A stretch of DNA of 64,000 bases from assembly GCA_963759545.1 (NCBI GenBank), contig CAVXAB010000019.1, forward strand, positions 1-64,000. Reading direction: 5' to 3'. The notes under the pieces are model-generated. The model was not told where the DNA came from, made no database searches, and saw nothing but the letters and a program-made list of their open reading frames with translations. Origin of the DNA: Trebonia sp963759545. Lineage in GTDB: Bacteria > Actinomycetota > Actinomycetes > Streptosporangiales > Streptosporangiaceae. How positions within the stretch are numbered: position 1 is the first letter of the stretch; every line of letters starts with the position of its first letter. Below, one piece after another: positions 1 to 9,302 of the stretch. Made by a program: the position numbers and the translations under genes.

Positions 1-611
1 TGGAGGGCGAACGCCTGGGTGGCCCCGGCGGCGGCCAGGCCGGCGGCCTGCGTGGCGCAGATGCCCAGGGCGGCACGCAGTTGCCGCTCGGTGAGCCCGA
101 GCAGCAGGCCCGCGGTCACGCCCGCGCCGATCACCGCGGCGACGGTGCCGGACGACCAGCGACCCAGTCGGCGAGGCCGGTCTCCGTGATCGCCGCGGCG
201 TGCATGCCCGCGCCGATGCGCCGCGGCGACGGTCACCCCGGCGGGAGCGCTCTCCCCGGTGCCAGACAGCGCGGTCCCTGCGGCGAAGACCCCAAGCCAG
301 GCGGGGTGAAGCGGCCCCGCCTGCGCTTTCTCCGCGTGCCCCGTGGCTTCGCTGGCCGCGGCCACCGCGGCGGCGGCCGTCAGCCAGGCGGTCCACGCCG
401 GGTCGCCTGGCGGCGGCGCGGCCGGGCGGATCGCGAGCAGCGCGCGGACCACGTCGCTGTCGGCACCGCGCGCGGCGGCCTCGCTGAACGCCGCGAGGTC
501 CGCTTCCGTCACCTCGACGTCGGTGCCAGCCGTCGCCGCGGCGGCTGACCGGGTGGCCGCGGCGGACGCGGCGGCCGCGGCGACTGCGAGGATCTCGTCG
601 GTGCTGGTCAT
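1..611 (-). pseudogene. MmgE/PrpD family protein, 5' part, frame-disturbed, runs off window
   Basis: The ATG at 611 gives MTSTDEILAVAAAAAS. It overlaps the stop of the upstream gene as ATGA, so the two are coupled on the minus strand. The frame stays open to the window edge. Between about 220 and 155 the reading frame gives arginine-rich nonsense, whereas the neighbouring frame reads IGAGMHAAAITETGLADWV, typical of the MmgE/PrpD helical core; the original frame resumes with SSGTVAAVIGAG. That is a pair of compensating indels, real or from sequencing. The family contains 2-methylcitrate dehydratase (PrpD) and related decarboxylases. The tandem with a second MmgE/PrpD gene is a known arrangement. 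The substrate cannot be told. Confidence 0.6.
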
Positions 612-1995
612 GACCCCGACTCCGGGCGGAGCAGAGCGCGGAGCTCGGCGGTGTCTTCAGCGCCAGGCAGCTTGTCGACGGCGTCGCGGGCCCATCCGCG
701 GCGGACTCCCCAAGGACCGGGCCGAACAGGCCACGCACCTTCTCAAGCAGCTCATCGTCGGTGAGCGGCAGGGCGGCGCTTCCCCTGGTGTGCTCGACCG
801 CTACCTCGATCGCCACCGCCAGGTCCTGACCGGGCGGCGGCTCCGATCCCGGCCCGCGGGTGATCCGGAGAACCGCCGCGTCGCGGGCGACGGCAGGGTC
901 GGCGTCCAGGGTGATCAGCGAGCGCAGCCTGGTCACCGCTGGAGCGGTCGCGGCGCTGTCGCTGAACTCGGCCAGGCCTGCCCGCCCGTACAGCAGGCCG
1001 ACGGCGACGCCGTGCATGGCGCTGAACCGGGACTCCAGGCCGTCTTCCGGTTGCGCACGGCCCATCAGCTCGGGGACAAGAGGATTGCAGCGCAGCGTGA
1101 CGCCGGCGATCTCTGCCCGTTCTGAGAGCTCCGCCAGCTGCGCGTACGCGATGAGCGCCGCGTCCATCGCCGGGTGCGCGACCACGCCGCACGGATACGT
1201 CTTGATCGTGTTCAGCTCCAGTTCCCACTGGTGCCCTTCCGGCCAGCCGAGGCCGAGCGCGTCCAGGTCCACGCTCGCCGCGAGCACCCCGGGCACGCCG
1301 CCGGCGCCGAGGGGATCGGCTGGCCCGCCGAGCCCGGCGGCGGCGAGCCGGGCGGCCAGCACGCCGTTGGCCGCCGCCTTCCCCGCGTGCAGCGGCTTGG
1401 TCATGGTGCCGAACCCCTCCCGGTGCCCGGCTGTCATCGTCGCGGCGAGCGACAGCGCCCGCGCCGTCGCCTCGGCGTCCAGGCCGAGCAGCGCCGCCGC
1501 TGCGACCGCCGCGCCGAAGACGCCGCAGGTCCCGGTGATGTGCCAGCCATGGTCATAGTGCGCGGGGGAGATCGCGCAGCCGATCCGAAGCTGAGACTCG
1601 CAGCCGGCCGCGAACGCGCCGAGCAGCGCGGCCCCTGTCGGTGCCGTCTCCGGCACCAGCGACAGGACGGTGGCCAGCGACGAGGCGCCCGGGTGGATCA
1701 CGGTCGCGAGGTGCGTGTCGTCGAAGTCATCGAAGTGCGCGGCCGTCCCGATCACCAGCGCGCCCCAGTACGGGTCGAGTGTCCGCGCGAGCCCGGGTAC
1801 CGTAACGTCCCCGGCGCCGCCCGCCTCGCCTGCCGCGGCAAGCAGCACGCCGACGGCGGACGACCCGGACGCCGACACCGCGGTGCCGAGCACGTTGAGC
1901 AGCGACCGCCGCGCCGCCCGCTCGACGGGCGGCGCCAGCGGACCGCGCGCCCCCCGCAGCATCGCGGCGCAGAAGTCCTCGGTGATGCTAGGCAT
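608..1995 (-). pseudogene. MmgE/PrpD family protein with a C-terminal frameshift
   Basis: The ATG at 1995 opens MPSITEDFCAAMLRGARGPL. Family marks are clear: HFDDFDDTH at residues 87-95 and KPLHAGKAAANG near residue 200, both typical of the MmgE/PrpD fold (2-methylcitrate dehydratase, cis-aconitate decarboxylase relatives). The frame is good to about position 697. The natural C-terminus (WARDAVDKLPGAEDTAELR, stop at 608-610) lies one frame over, which implies one missing base in or near the run at 690-700. Corrected length would be about 460 residues, normal for the family. The corrected stop overlaps the next ATG, supporting a two-gene operon. It is called a pseudogene only because of the break; a sequencing error is equally possible. 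Confidence 0.7.
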
Positions 1996-2106
1996 GCGCT
2001 AACCGTAAAGCCACGCCGCCTGCTTTGGGAGAGGCAGGCCAGTGAAGGTCCTCAGGCGAGCCGTGGGCTCCACTGCGGGGTGGGTCCATGCGAGCGGGCC
2101 GCTGTC

Positions 2107-3546
2107 TCATGCCATGCTTCGCTGGCTTGCGGTCGGCGTCGCCTCAGCGGGGCCGGAGGCGGGGGCGCCCTGCGTTCTCGGCGGTGTGATGGCGAGGGCA
2201 CTGAGCGCGGCGAGCAGCGCGAAGACGGCGCACGCGGCGAGCGCCGGCTTGAAGCCGTCGGTGACGCTCGCGGGCGTGCCGAAGTGCCCGTAGGCGGCGA
2301 ACACGGCGCTGGCGACGGCGATCGCGAAGACGGCGCCGAATCGTTGCATCATGTAGTTGATCCCTGATGCCTTGCCAAGCTCGTGCGGTGCGACGGCGTT
2401 GAGCACGGCGGTGGGCACGGTCGGCAGCGCCATCGAGACGCCGGCGCCCGCGACAAGCAGGGCGAGGTCCAGCTCGGTCCAGCTTGTCGAGAGCGAGCCC
2501 CTGACGGCGACCCAGGCGAACCCGGCGGTCTGCATGAAGAGCCCGGTCACCATGACCGGACGGCGGCCGATGCGGTCGGAGACGGTGCCCGCGATCGGTG
2601 AGATGAGCATCGGCGTGGCGAAGAATGGGAGCAGCCGCACGCCGGCCGCGACTGGTGAGTAGCCGCGGGCGAGCTGGAACTCCTGGGTGACGAGGAAGCC
2701 GGCCGCGAAGATCGCGCCCGTCATGAGGAAGGTCGTGACGTTGCCCATGGCGAACGCGCGGCCGCGGAACAGTCGCAGCGGCATCATCGGTTCGCTGACG
2801 CGCCGTTCCCAGGCGGCGAAGGCGACCAGCAGGACAGCGCCGGAGACCAGGCAGCCGATGATCTCGGCGCTCGCCCAGCCCGACTGGCCCGCGCGGACCA
2901 GGGCCCAGACAACGGCCACGACGCCGCCGGTGACGAGAGTGACGCCGAGCGGGTCGAGCCGCTCCTTGGCGCCGTGGCTTTCCGGCAGCAGGCGAATCGC
3001 GAGCGGCAGCGCGGCGGCTCCGATCGGCACGTTGATCCAGAAGATCCAGTGCCAGTCGATTCCCTGGGTGACGGCGCCGCCGATGATCGGCCCCATCGCG
3101 ACGGCCAGCCCGGCGAGCCCGCCGTAGATGCCGACGATCATCCCGCGCCGCGCGGCGGGGAACGCGGTCGTCAGGATCGTGAGGCTGAGCGGGAGGATGA
3201 TCGCGCCGCCCAGGCCCTGCACGGTGCGGGCGGCGATCAGCGCGGCGGCGTTCGGGGCGAGCGCGCAGGCCGCCGAGGCGGCGGTGAACAGGGCGAGGCC
3301 GAAATTGAAGACCTGGCGGCGGCCGAAGCGGTCGCCCGCGGCGGCCGCGGTGATGATGCCGGCGGCGAAGGCGATGTTGTACGCGGTGAGCGTCCACTGG
3401 AGCGACGCGAGGCCGACGTGCAGGTCGCGCTGCATGCGCGGCAGCGCCGTGATGACGACGACCGAGTCGAGAACGACCATGAAGTAGGCGGTCGAGGTCA
3501 GGCAGAGAACCCAGCCAAGGTGCGGCCTGGTCAGGGTTTTTGTCAC
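2107..3546 (-). CDS. MFS drug-resistance exporter (DHA2/EmrB-QacA type)
   Basis: 479 residues, about 14 hydrophobic segments, as in the 14-helix DHA2 branch of proton-driven multidrug exporters. The start of TM1 reads LDSVVVITALPRMQRDL, the classic motif with Asp in LDxxIVxxALP. GDRFGRRQVF is motif A in the loop after TM2. The start is a GTG at 3546 with GGGAG about 6 nt upstream. It is divergent from the sigma factor gene at 3724, with about 180 bp between them, so a shared control region is possible but no operator was recognised. The transported compound is unknown. Confidence 0.9.
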   Translation of the reverse strand: MTKTLTRPHLGWVLCLTSTAYFMVVLDSVVVITALPRMQRDLHVGLASLQWTLTAYNIAFAAGIITAAAAGDRFGRRQVFNFGLALFTAASAACALAPNAAALIAARTVQGLGGAIILPLSLTILTTAFPAARRGMIVGIYGGLAGLAVAMGPIIGGAVTQGIDWHWIFWINVPIGAAALPLAIRLLPESHGAKERLDPLGVTLVTGGVVAVVWALVRAGQSGWASAEIIGCLVSGAVLLVAFAAWERRVSEPMMPLRLFRGRAFAMGNVTTFLMTGAIFAAGFLVTQEFQLARGYSPVAAGVRLLPFFATPMLISPIAGTVSDRIGRRPVMVTGLFMQTAGFAWVAVRGSLSTSWTELDLALLVAGAGVSMALPTVPTAVLNAVAPHELGKASGINYMMQRFGAVFAIAVASAVFAAYGHFGTPASVTDGFKPALAACAVFALLAALSALAITPPRTQGAPASGPAEATPTASQRSMA

Positions 3547-3723
3547 AACTGCTCCCTACTGTGCGCCGGATGCCTGTCGTTGGCTTGTGCTGTCAGTGAT
3601 GGAGACACCGGCGGGCGCCCGCAGTTGGCGGTGGCCGGCGCCGCCCAGTTTCCCGCCGGGGTGGTGTCAGGACTCGTAGGATCAGCGGGAGAAAGCGGGG
3701 ATGTGGCCGTGAGAGGTGGGCCG

Positions 3724-4734
3724 GTGAGCACGGACCTGATAGACCGGGCCCGGGCAGGGGACGAGCGGGCGTTCGGCGAGCTCGTCGGCCCCTACCGGCG
3801 CGAGTTGCAGGCGCACTGCTACCGGATCCTCGGCTCGGCCCACGACGCGGAGGACGCGCTACAGGAGACCCTGCTCGCGGCCTGGCAGGGCCTGGCCGGG
3901 TTCGAGGGCCGCTCCTCGCTCCGTGTCTGGCTGTACCAGATCGCCACCAGGCGCTGCCTGAACGCGCTGCGCTCGGCGAGCAGGCGACCGCCGGTGGCCT
4001 GGCCGCCGCCCGGGGTTCAGCTGCCAGAGCCAACCCGGCTCGGCGAGGTGACCTGGCTTGAGCCCTACCCCGACGTGCTGCTTGAGGGTCTCGCCGACGC
4101 CGCGCCAGGTCCAGAGGCACGGTATGAGGCAAGCGAGGCGATTTCGGTGGCCTTCGTCACGGCCCTGCAACTGCTGCCGCCACGGCAGCGCGCCGTGCTG
4201 ATCATGCGGGACGTCCTCGGGCTGCGGGCGAGCGAGGCCGCGGGCATCCTGGACAGCACCGAGGAGTCGGTGACGAGCGCACTCAAGCGCGCCAGGGCCG
4301 CACTGCAGTACCGGCGCGCGCAGCCGGCGCACCCTGAGCCGCCGCTGCCAGGTTCCGCGCAGGAACGGGAGCTGGTGCGGCGGTTCACCCAGGCCTACGA
4401 GGCCGGAGACGTGCGTGAGGTCGTCGCCTTGCTCACCGAGGACGCCTGGCTGGTCATGCCGCCCGTCCCGATGCAGTACCAGGGCCGCGAGCTGGCCGCC
4501 CGGTTCTGGGGCGCGACCGCCTTCCGGCCCGGGCGCTCGGCCCGCCTGGTGCCGACCAGGGCCAACGGCCAGCCCGCGTTCGGCCTCTACGTCCGCGAGC
4601 CGCGGGGCACGGTCGCCCGCGGCAACGGCATACTCGTGCTTACCCTCGCGGGCAGCCAGATCAGCGCCGTGACCGGGTTCCCCGACCAGCGCGCGCTGCG
4701 CAGCTTCGGGCTCCCCCCTGCGCTGCCCGGCTGA
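3724..4734 (+). CDS. SigG-like RNA polymerase sigma-70 factor (ECF with SnoaL-like tail)
   Basis: 336 residues from GTG 3724, chosen because AGAGGTGGG lies just upstream; GTG 3703 is an in-frame alternative. Sigma region 2 covers about residues 15-80 (RAFGELVGPYRRELQAHC, then DAEDALQETLLAAW). Sigma region 4 follows at about 140-195 (LPPRQRAVLIMRDVLG). The linker EPTRLGEVTWLEPYPD and the C-terminal SnoaL-like domain (about 215-330) are diagnostic of the mycobacterial SigG/TIGR02960-type ECF group, which usually lacks a classical anti-sigma factor and may use the tail for self-control. The promoter set it reads is unknown. Confidence 0.92.
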   Translation: MSTDLIDRARAGDERAFGELVGPYRRELQAHCYRILGSAHDAEDALQETLLAAWQGLAGFEGRSSLRVWLYQIATRRCLNALRSASRRPPVAWPPPGVQLPEPTRLGEVTWLEPYPDVLLEGLADAAPGPEARYEASEAISVAFVTALQLLPPRQRAVLIMRDVLGLRASEAAGILDSTEESVTSALKRARAALQYRRAQPAHPEPPLPGSAQERELVRRFTQAYEAGDVREVVALLTEDAWLVMPPVPMQYQGRELAARFWGATAFRPGRSARLVPTRANGQPAFGLYVREPRGTVARGNGILVLTLAGSQISAVTGFPDQRALRSFGLPPALPG

Positions 4735-4764
4735 GCCCGCCCAGGTGAACGCCCGCGGGCGTTG

Positions 4765-5796
4765 TCACCGATCGCGGGCGCTGGCGCCGGCCGCGGCGAA
4801 GATCTCCCCGGGAGACAGCGAGCCGGGCGGGAGACGGCCGGCGGCGGCGCGGTTGGCCAGCCGCTGCAGCGCCTCGTTGACCGGCACCGGGACACCGTGC
4901 TCGCGGCCGAGCAGCACGATCTCCCCGTTCAGGAAGTCGGCCTCGATCGAACCGGTGCCCCGAGTCAGCGACTGCCATGACGAGCCGCCGCCGCGCGGGG
5001 TCCCCGCGACCGGGGCGTAGTCCACGTGGTGCCCGCGGGCCTCGTCCACCTCGGCCGCGCTCGCGTAGCCGATCCCGGCCGCGTCGAGTACCGCGACGCC
5101 CTCCGCGGCGGCGCGCTCGCTCAGTCCGCGCGCCGCGGCCGCGGCCGCGCCGTCAAGGCCCGTGTCGAGCGGCACGCACAGCGCCTCGATCGCGTTGCCC
5201 AGGTTGCCGAGGAGCTTGCGGTACTTCCAGCGCATCACCTCCTGGCTCACCGGTGCGAGGAACCGGCTGTCCGCCAGGTCGGCCGCGACCCGCTCGATCG
5301 TGTCATCGGTCCCGGCCGGGTAGCGGCCGACCCACAGCAGGCCGGCCAGCGGCTGGCCGTATGCGGCCACCTCGCCGGGTGCGAGGTGCGCCGCCGGCAG
5401 CCAGACGCACATCCCGTACACCCGACGGAACCGGCGCAGCGCGAAACGCTCGTTCGCCACCCCGTTCTGCGCGCAGATGACGGGCAGGTCCTGGCCCGCG
5501 GTGCCGCCGCCCGCCACTGGCCTGCCTGCCCACTCGGTGAGCACGGCGACGGAGTCTTGCGACTTGGTGGCCACCACGAGGACGTCGCCCGGACGAAGGT
5601 CGATCTCGGCGGGCCCGCCGAGCGCGGAGGCCGCCACCGTGCCCGTGCCCGAGGGGGTGCTCAGCCGGAGCCCGTGACGGCGCAGCGCGTCCAGGTGCGC
5701 ACCGCGCGCGGTCAGGACGACCTCGTGGCCGGCCAGCGCCAGGCACCCGCCGATCGTGCCGCCCACCGCGCCGGCGCCAATGATGATGTACCGCAC
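4765..5796 (-). CDS. Ketopantoate reductase family (ApbA/PanE-like) oxidoreductase
   Basis: 343 residues from a GTG at 5796. The N-terminus RYIIIGAGAVGGTIGGCLA is the NAD(P)H-binding Rossmann motif GxGxxG. The rest follows 2-dehydropantoate 2-reductases: VVATKSQDS, then ICAQNGVANE (the conserved NG), then MRWKYRKLLGNLGNAIEAL with the conserved Lys and Asn, and a helical C-terminal domain. The family reduces ketopantoate to pantoate for CoA synthesis, but many actinobacterial paralogues act on other 2-oxo acids. No pan genes are near, so panE is not assigned. It ends 30 bp from the convergent sigma gene. Confidence 0.85.
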   Translation of the reverse strand: MRYIIIGAGAVGGTIGGCLALAGHEVVLTARGAHLDALRRHGLRLSTPSGTGTVAASALGGPAEIDLRPGDVLVVATKSQDSVAVLTEWAGRPVAGGGTAGQDLPVICAQNGVANERFALRRFRRVYGMCVWLPAAHLAPGEVAAYGQPLAGLLWVGRYPAGTDDTIERVAADLADSRFLAPVSQEVMRWKYRKLLGNLGNAIEALCVPLDTGLDGAAAAAARGLSERAAAEGVAVLDAAGIGYASAAEVDEARGHHVDYAPVAGTPRGGGSSWQSLTRGTGSIEADFLNGEIVLLGREHGVPVPVNEALQRLANRAAAGRLPPGSLSPGEIFAAAGASARDR

Positions 5797-5934
5797 GCAC
5801 CCGATTTTCGCACGGGCGCCGGAGCCGGCGCCCGTGCGTGGCGCAGGCGGTTCTTACCGCCTGCCGCTCGATCTCGCCTGCGGATGAGAGGATGACACTG
5901 CTGGAGGTCCTGGTCATCGAGGGACGGGGAGGTC

Positions 5935-6885
5935 ATGAGCTATTTCGACTACGCGGGGCGGGCGGACCGGCTGAGCGGCGGGGCGCGGCGGATTCCGATC
6001 AACACGCCGAGCGGCCGGTTCAGCGTGTGGACCAAGCGGGTGGGGAGCAACCAGGACCTGAAGGTGCTGCTGCTGCACGGCGGCCCGGGCGCCACGCACG
6101 AGTACCTGGAAGCATGCGACAGCTTCCTGCCGGCCGCGGGGATCGAGTACTACTACTACGACCAACTCGGTTCCGGGTTCAGTGACCAGCCAGACGACCC
6201 GTCGCTCTGGGAGCTTGAGCGGTTCGTCGACGAGGTGGAGCAGGTCCGGCGCGCCCTGGAGCTGGACCGGGAGAATTTCGTGCTGTTCGGGCACTCCTGG
6301 GGCGGCATCCTGGCCATGGAGTACGCGCTCTCCTACCAGCGGCACCTGCGCGGGCTGGTGATCTCCAACATGATGGCGAGCGCGCCCGCCTACACCGCGT
6401 ACGCCGAGCGGGAGCTGATGCCCGCGATGGACCCAGGTGTGCTCGCCGAGGTGAAGGCGCTTGAGGCGTCCGGCGACATCGAGAACCCGCGGTACATGGA
6501 ACTGCTGATGCCGCACTTCTACGAGGAGCACCTGCTGCGGATGCCCGCCGCGGACTGGCCGGACCCGGCCGTGCGCGGCCTGGCGCACATTAACCAGCAG
6601 ATCTACGTGTCGATGCAGGGGCCGAGCGAACTCGGGATGAGCACCGAGGCCAAGCTGGCCCACTGGGACCGTGTCGCCGACCTGCCGCGGATCGAGGTGC
6701 CGGCACTGGTCATCGGCGCCCGCTACGACACGATGGACCCGGCCCACATGGAGATGATGGCGGGCCGGCTCCCCAGGGGCCGCTACCTGTACTGCCCGAG
6801 CGGCAGTCACATGGCCATGTACGACGACCAGGAGCGGTACTTCACGGGGCTCACCGACTTCCTCACCACCCTGCCAGCCGGGTAG
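5935..6885 (+). CDS. Proline iminopeptidase family alpha/beta hydrolase (S33)
   Basis: 316 residues. The ATG at 5935 follows GGGGAGGTC, a strong ribosome site. HGGPG at residues 48-52 forms the oxyanion hole and GHSWGG at 119-124 is the nucleophile elbow with Ser121. An acid (GARYDTMDP) and a base (GSHMAMYD) follow near the C-terminus, completing the catalytic triad. HGGPG plus GHSWGG is the signature of prolyl iminopeptidases and closely related aminopeptidases or amidases that release N-terminal proline. No signal peptide is seen, so it should be cytoplasmic. Confidence 0.88.
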   Translation: MSYFDYAGRADRLSGGARRIPINTPSGRFSVWTKRVGSNQDLKVLLLHGGPGATHEYLEACDSFLPAAGIEYYYYDQLGSGFSDQPDDPSLWELERFVDEVEQVRRALELDRENFVLFGHSWGGILAMEYALSYQRHLRGLVISNMMASAPAYTAYAERELMPAMDPGVLAEVKALEASGDIENPRYMELLMPHFYEEHLLRMPAADWPDPAVRGLAHINQQIYVSMQGPSELGMSTEAKLAHWDRVADLPRIEVPALVIGARYDTMDPAHMEMMAGRLPRGRYLYCPSGSHMAMYDDQERYFTGLTDFLTTLPAG

Positions 6886-6962
6886 CCGCCCGCTGATCGC
6901 GGCGAACAGCGCAGTCAGCCACACGGCCACGCACCGGGCGTCAGCAGGGTAGCGATGTCGGG

Positions 6963-7541
6963 TCAGCGTCCGCCGAGCCTGGTTTTCCCGTCGAGCAGCT
7001 CGCGTGCGATCTCCAGGTGGCCGGAGTGCGCGGCGGTCTCCTCGATCACGTGGAGGACGATCCAGCGGACGTTCGTGATCTGCCTGGTGTACTCCGAGTC
7101 AGGGTGAAAGTGGAGCCCGCGTGGTGCCGCGGATAGCGGTGTGACGGCGAGGACCTCGTCGGACCGCCTGCACTCGTCGCGGTAGCCGGCGATGAGGTCG
7201 GCGCTTGACCAGTCGCACGTGAAGGCGGCCCCGGGATCGTACCCGCCGTCTTCTTCGTCCTCCTCTTCCTCGCCCGCAGGCGATTCCTCCAGCACGCCCG
7301 TGGTCACGTGCTGTAGCCAGTGGTGCTCGACGCCGCCAAGGTGCCAGAGCATCCCGGCCACCGTCCAGCCGGACGGCACGACCTGCGTCTGCCAGGCCTC
7401 CGCGGGCAGCCCCTCGACGATCTTCAGCACCGCGTCGCGCTGGTACTGCAGGAAGCCGAGGAGCATGCGCGACTCGTCGTCTTGGTTCACATCGCTCGGC
7501 GCTGGTGACGCCGCCAGCGGAGTGGTCACCGGATCCGTCAT
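6963..7541 (-). CDS. DinB-like / DUF664 family protein
   Basis: 192 residues. The ATG at 7541 is preceded by GGAAGGA. The four-helix DinB/DUF664 pattern is visible: MLLGFLQYQRDAVLKIVEGL at the start, WTVAGMLWHLGGVEHHWLQ with the first metal-binding His, and IVLHVIEETAAHSGHLEIARELLDG with the HxxxH-type His pair near the C-terminus. An acidic loop (EEEEDEEDGGYDPG) separates the helices. Members are metal-binding, DinB/YfiT or mycothiol-transferase-like proteins of mostly unknown substrate. It is convergent with the iminopeptidase gene. Confidence 0.82.
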   Translation of the reverse strand: MTDPVTTPLAASPAPSDVNQDDESRMLLGFLQYQRDAVLKIVEGLPAEAWQTQVVPSGWTVAGMLWHLGGVEHHWLQHVTTGVLEESPAGEEEEDEEDGGYDPGAAFTCDWSSADLIAGYRDECRRSDEVLAVTPLSAAPRGLHFHPDSEYTRQITNVRWIVLHVIEETAAHSGHLEIARELLDGKTRLGGR

Positions 7542-7666
7542 CGTGCGCGTCCTTCCAGTTGGCCCGTCGTGTCTTACGACGGCGGAGACGCCGGAAACTT
7601 ATCGCGGGTACGCGTGTCCCGCACTGGGCAGGCCGGGCCCGGCTGATCGCGGAGTAGTCTTCCGCC

Positions 7667-8068
7667 ATGCCAGCTGACCCGGATGAACTGGTCGCGCTCA
7701 TGCCGTTCGCGCGGCAACTTGGCGTGGTCCTTGACGAGGCGAGTGCCGATCGCGTGGTCGCGCGCCTGGCGTGGGCGCCGCACTTGTGCACTGCCGCCGG
7801 CATCATGCACGGCGGGGCGCTGATGTCGCTCGCCGACACGGCAGGCGCGCTGGTGACCTTCCTCGGACTGCCGGAAGGCGCGACGACGGCGACGATCACC
7901 TCGACGAGCCAGCTGTTCCGGCCGGTGACCGGCGGGTCGGTGCGCGCGGTCGCCGTGCCTGTCCACCGGGGCCGGACCACGGTCACGGCGCAGACCAGCC
8001 TGTTCGACTCAGATGAGCGACTGGTCGCCCAGACCACGCAGATCCAGGCCGTCCGAGCCGCCGCGTAA
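7667..8068 (+). CDS. PaaI-type hotdog thioesterase
   Basis: 133 residues. The PaaI/YdiI hotdog signature is AAGIMHGGALMSLADTAGAL (about residues 43-62): HGG caps the long helix and the Asp in LADT is the usual catalytic or structural acid. A second conserved strand is ATITSTSQLFRPVTGG. The family hydrolyses acyl-CoA thioesters, for example phenylacetyl-CoA derivatives or 1,4-dihydroxy-2-naphthoyl-CoA. The substrate cannot be inferred because no pathway genes flank it. The gene is monocistronic and divergent from the DinB-like gene with 125 bp between. Confidence 0.85.
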   Translation: MPADPDELVALMPFARQLGVVLDEASADRVVARLAWAPHLCTAAGIMHGGALMSLADTAGALVTFLGLPEGATTATITSTSQLFRPVTGGSVRAVAVPVHRGRTTVTAQTSLFDSDERLVAQTTQIQAVRAAA

Positions 8069-8261
8069 CCCCGCAGGCGGGAGCGAAGAGAGTACTAGCA
8101 GCGACATTCGGCGGACAGGCCACCGGTTTCTGATTACGGTGCGTCACGGTAAGTGGCATGAGCTGTCGGTAGTGCAGGGGCCCTGTCACGTCACACTTTC
8201 GAGGAAATCGCAACCAGTTGCCAAATTAAGATATTGTTTCGACTGCTACGTTTTATTTGTT

Positions 8262-8301
8262 TTGACATTCACTCGGCGTTCTAGTCGCCTAGCGTGATGC
8301 C
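8262..8301 (+). promoter_or_regulatory. Possible promoter of the Rpn-like gene
   Basis: A perfect TTGACA hexamer (8262-8267) sits in a distinctly AT-rich stretch 35-40 bp before the ATG at 8302. No well-spaced TATAAT-like element is seen: TAGTCG at 8282 is 14 bp away and TAGCGT at 8290 is 22 bp away. The -10 is therefore unresolved and the call is weak. Confidence 0.3.
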
Positions 8302-9186
8302 ATGTCCAACCTCACCGTTACTCACGAGGCACCGCTGGAGCTGATCAAGCAGCACCCGGCGCTTGCCGTCGACCTGTTGCGCGGGGTGACCGGCCTTGGA
8401 TTTCCCGCCGGGCTTGACGTGAGGCTTGCCTCCACCAGCCTTAACAGGGTTACGCCGACCAAGTACGATGCGGACTCGGTCGTCGTGGTCTCCGACCCTG
8501 TTACCCAGGACCCGCTCGTCGTCATCGTTGTCGAGCCGCAGGGCCGAGATGAGAAGACCAAGAAATTCTCCTGGCCGATCTATGTCGCCAACGTCCGCAA
8601 GGAGGTCGGATGCGAGAGCGCCTTCCTGATAGTCGTATGCCCGGATCCGGCCGAGGCGGAGAAGTGCCGGGCGGTGATCCGAATGGGGCATCCCGGTTTG
8701 GAACTCTGGCCAATCGTGATCGATCCGAAGCACGCGCCAGGCGATGACGGGGCCAGTCCATACCTTCTGTTGTTCCTCGCCTGCCTGCCCGCCCTGGACA
8801 TGGACGACCCAGGCACCGCCCGCCGCGTGCTTGAGGCGATCCGCGACACGGGCGCTTCCGACGCTGAGCGTAAGACACTCACCACGATTATCCTGGTAAG
8901 GGCGTCCGAGACCGCCCGCCGCCTCCTGGAGGGCCTGATGTCCACGATGGAATGGAAGTCCGACTTCATCGAGAGTTTCGTAGAGCAGGGCCTTGAGCAG
9001 GGTCGCGAACTAGGCCACGTCCAGACGAAGCGCGAAGATGTGCTGAAGGTTCTCGACCTCCGCCGCCTGGGGCCGAGCAAGGAACAGCGCGCGCGAGTCG
9101 ATTCGAGCACCGACCTTGTGCAGCTCGACCGGTGGTTCGAACGTTCGCTAACCGCCAAAACCGCCGCCGAGGTCTTCAGTGACTGA
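8302..9186 (+). CDS. Rpn/PD-(D/E)XK-like nuclease family protein
   Basis: 294 residues. The N-terminal half has a PD-(D/E)XK-type core: DADSVVVVSDPVTQDPLVVI, then VVEPQGRDEKTKKFSWPIYV, with an acid followed by ExQ across two strands, then AFLIVVCPDPAEAEKCR. The C-terminal part is helical (LLFLACLPALDMDDP, then FIESFVEQGLEQGRELG), resembling the EGxxxG tails of Rpn/transposase-31 proteins. Rpn proteins are recombination-promoting DNases often present in many mobile copies. The upstream 230 bp is unusually AT-rich, which hints at transfer. The target and activity are unproven. Confidence 0.6.
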   Translation: MSNLTVTHEAPLELIKQHPALAVDLLRGVTGLGFPAGLDVRLASTSLNRVTPTKYDADSVVVVSDPVTQDPLVVIVVEPQGRDEKTKKFSWPIYVANVRKEVGCESAFLIVVCPDPAEAEKCRAVIRMGHPGLELWPIVIDPKHAPGDDGASPYLLLFLACLPALDMDDPGTARRVLEAIRDTGASDAERKTLTTIILVRASETARRLLEGLMSTMEWKSDFIESFVEQGLEQGRELGHVQTKREDVLKVLDLRRLGPSKEQRARVDSSTDLVQLDRWFERSLTAKTAAEVFSD

Positions 9187-9302
9187 GTGAGCACCCGGGT
9201 TTCTGCCGTATGTCCCGGACGGGCGAGCGTTATCCAGCGGGCAGGCCGTCGATCACCCTGATGGCCTGTGGGTCGCCTCAGGCGCGCGGCTGAGCTGGGG
9301 AG

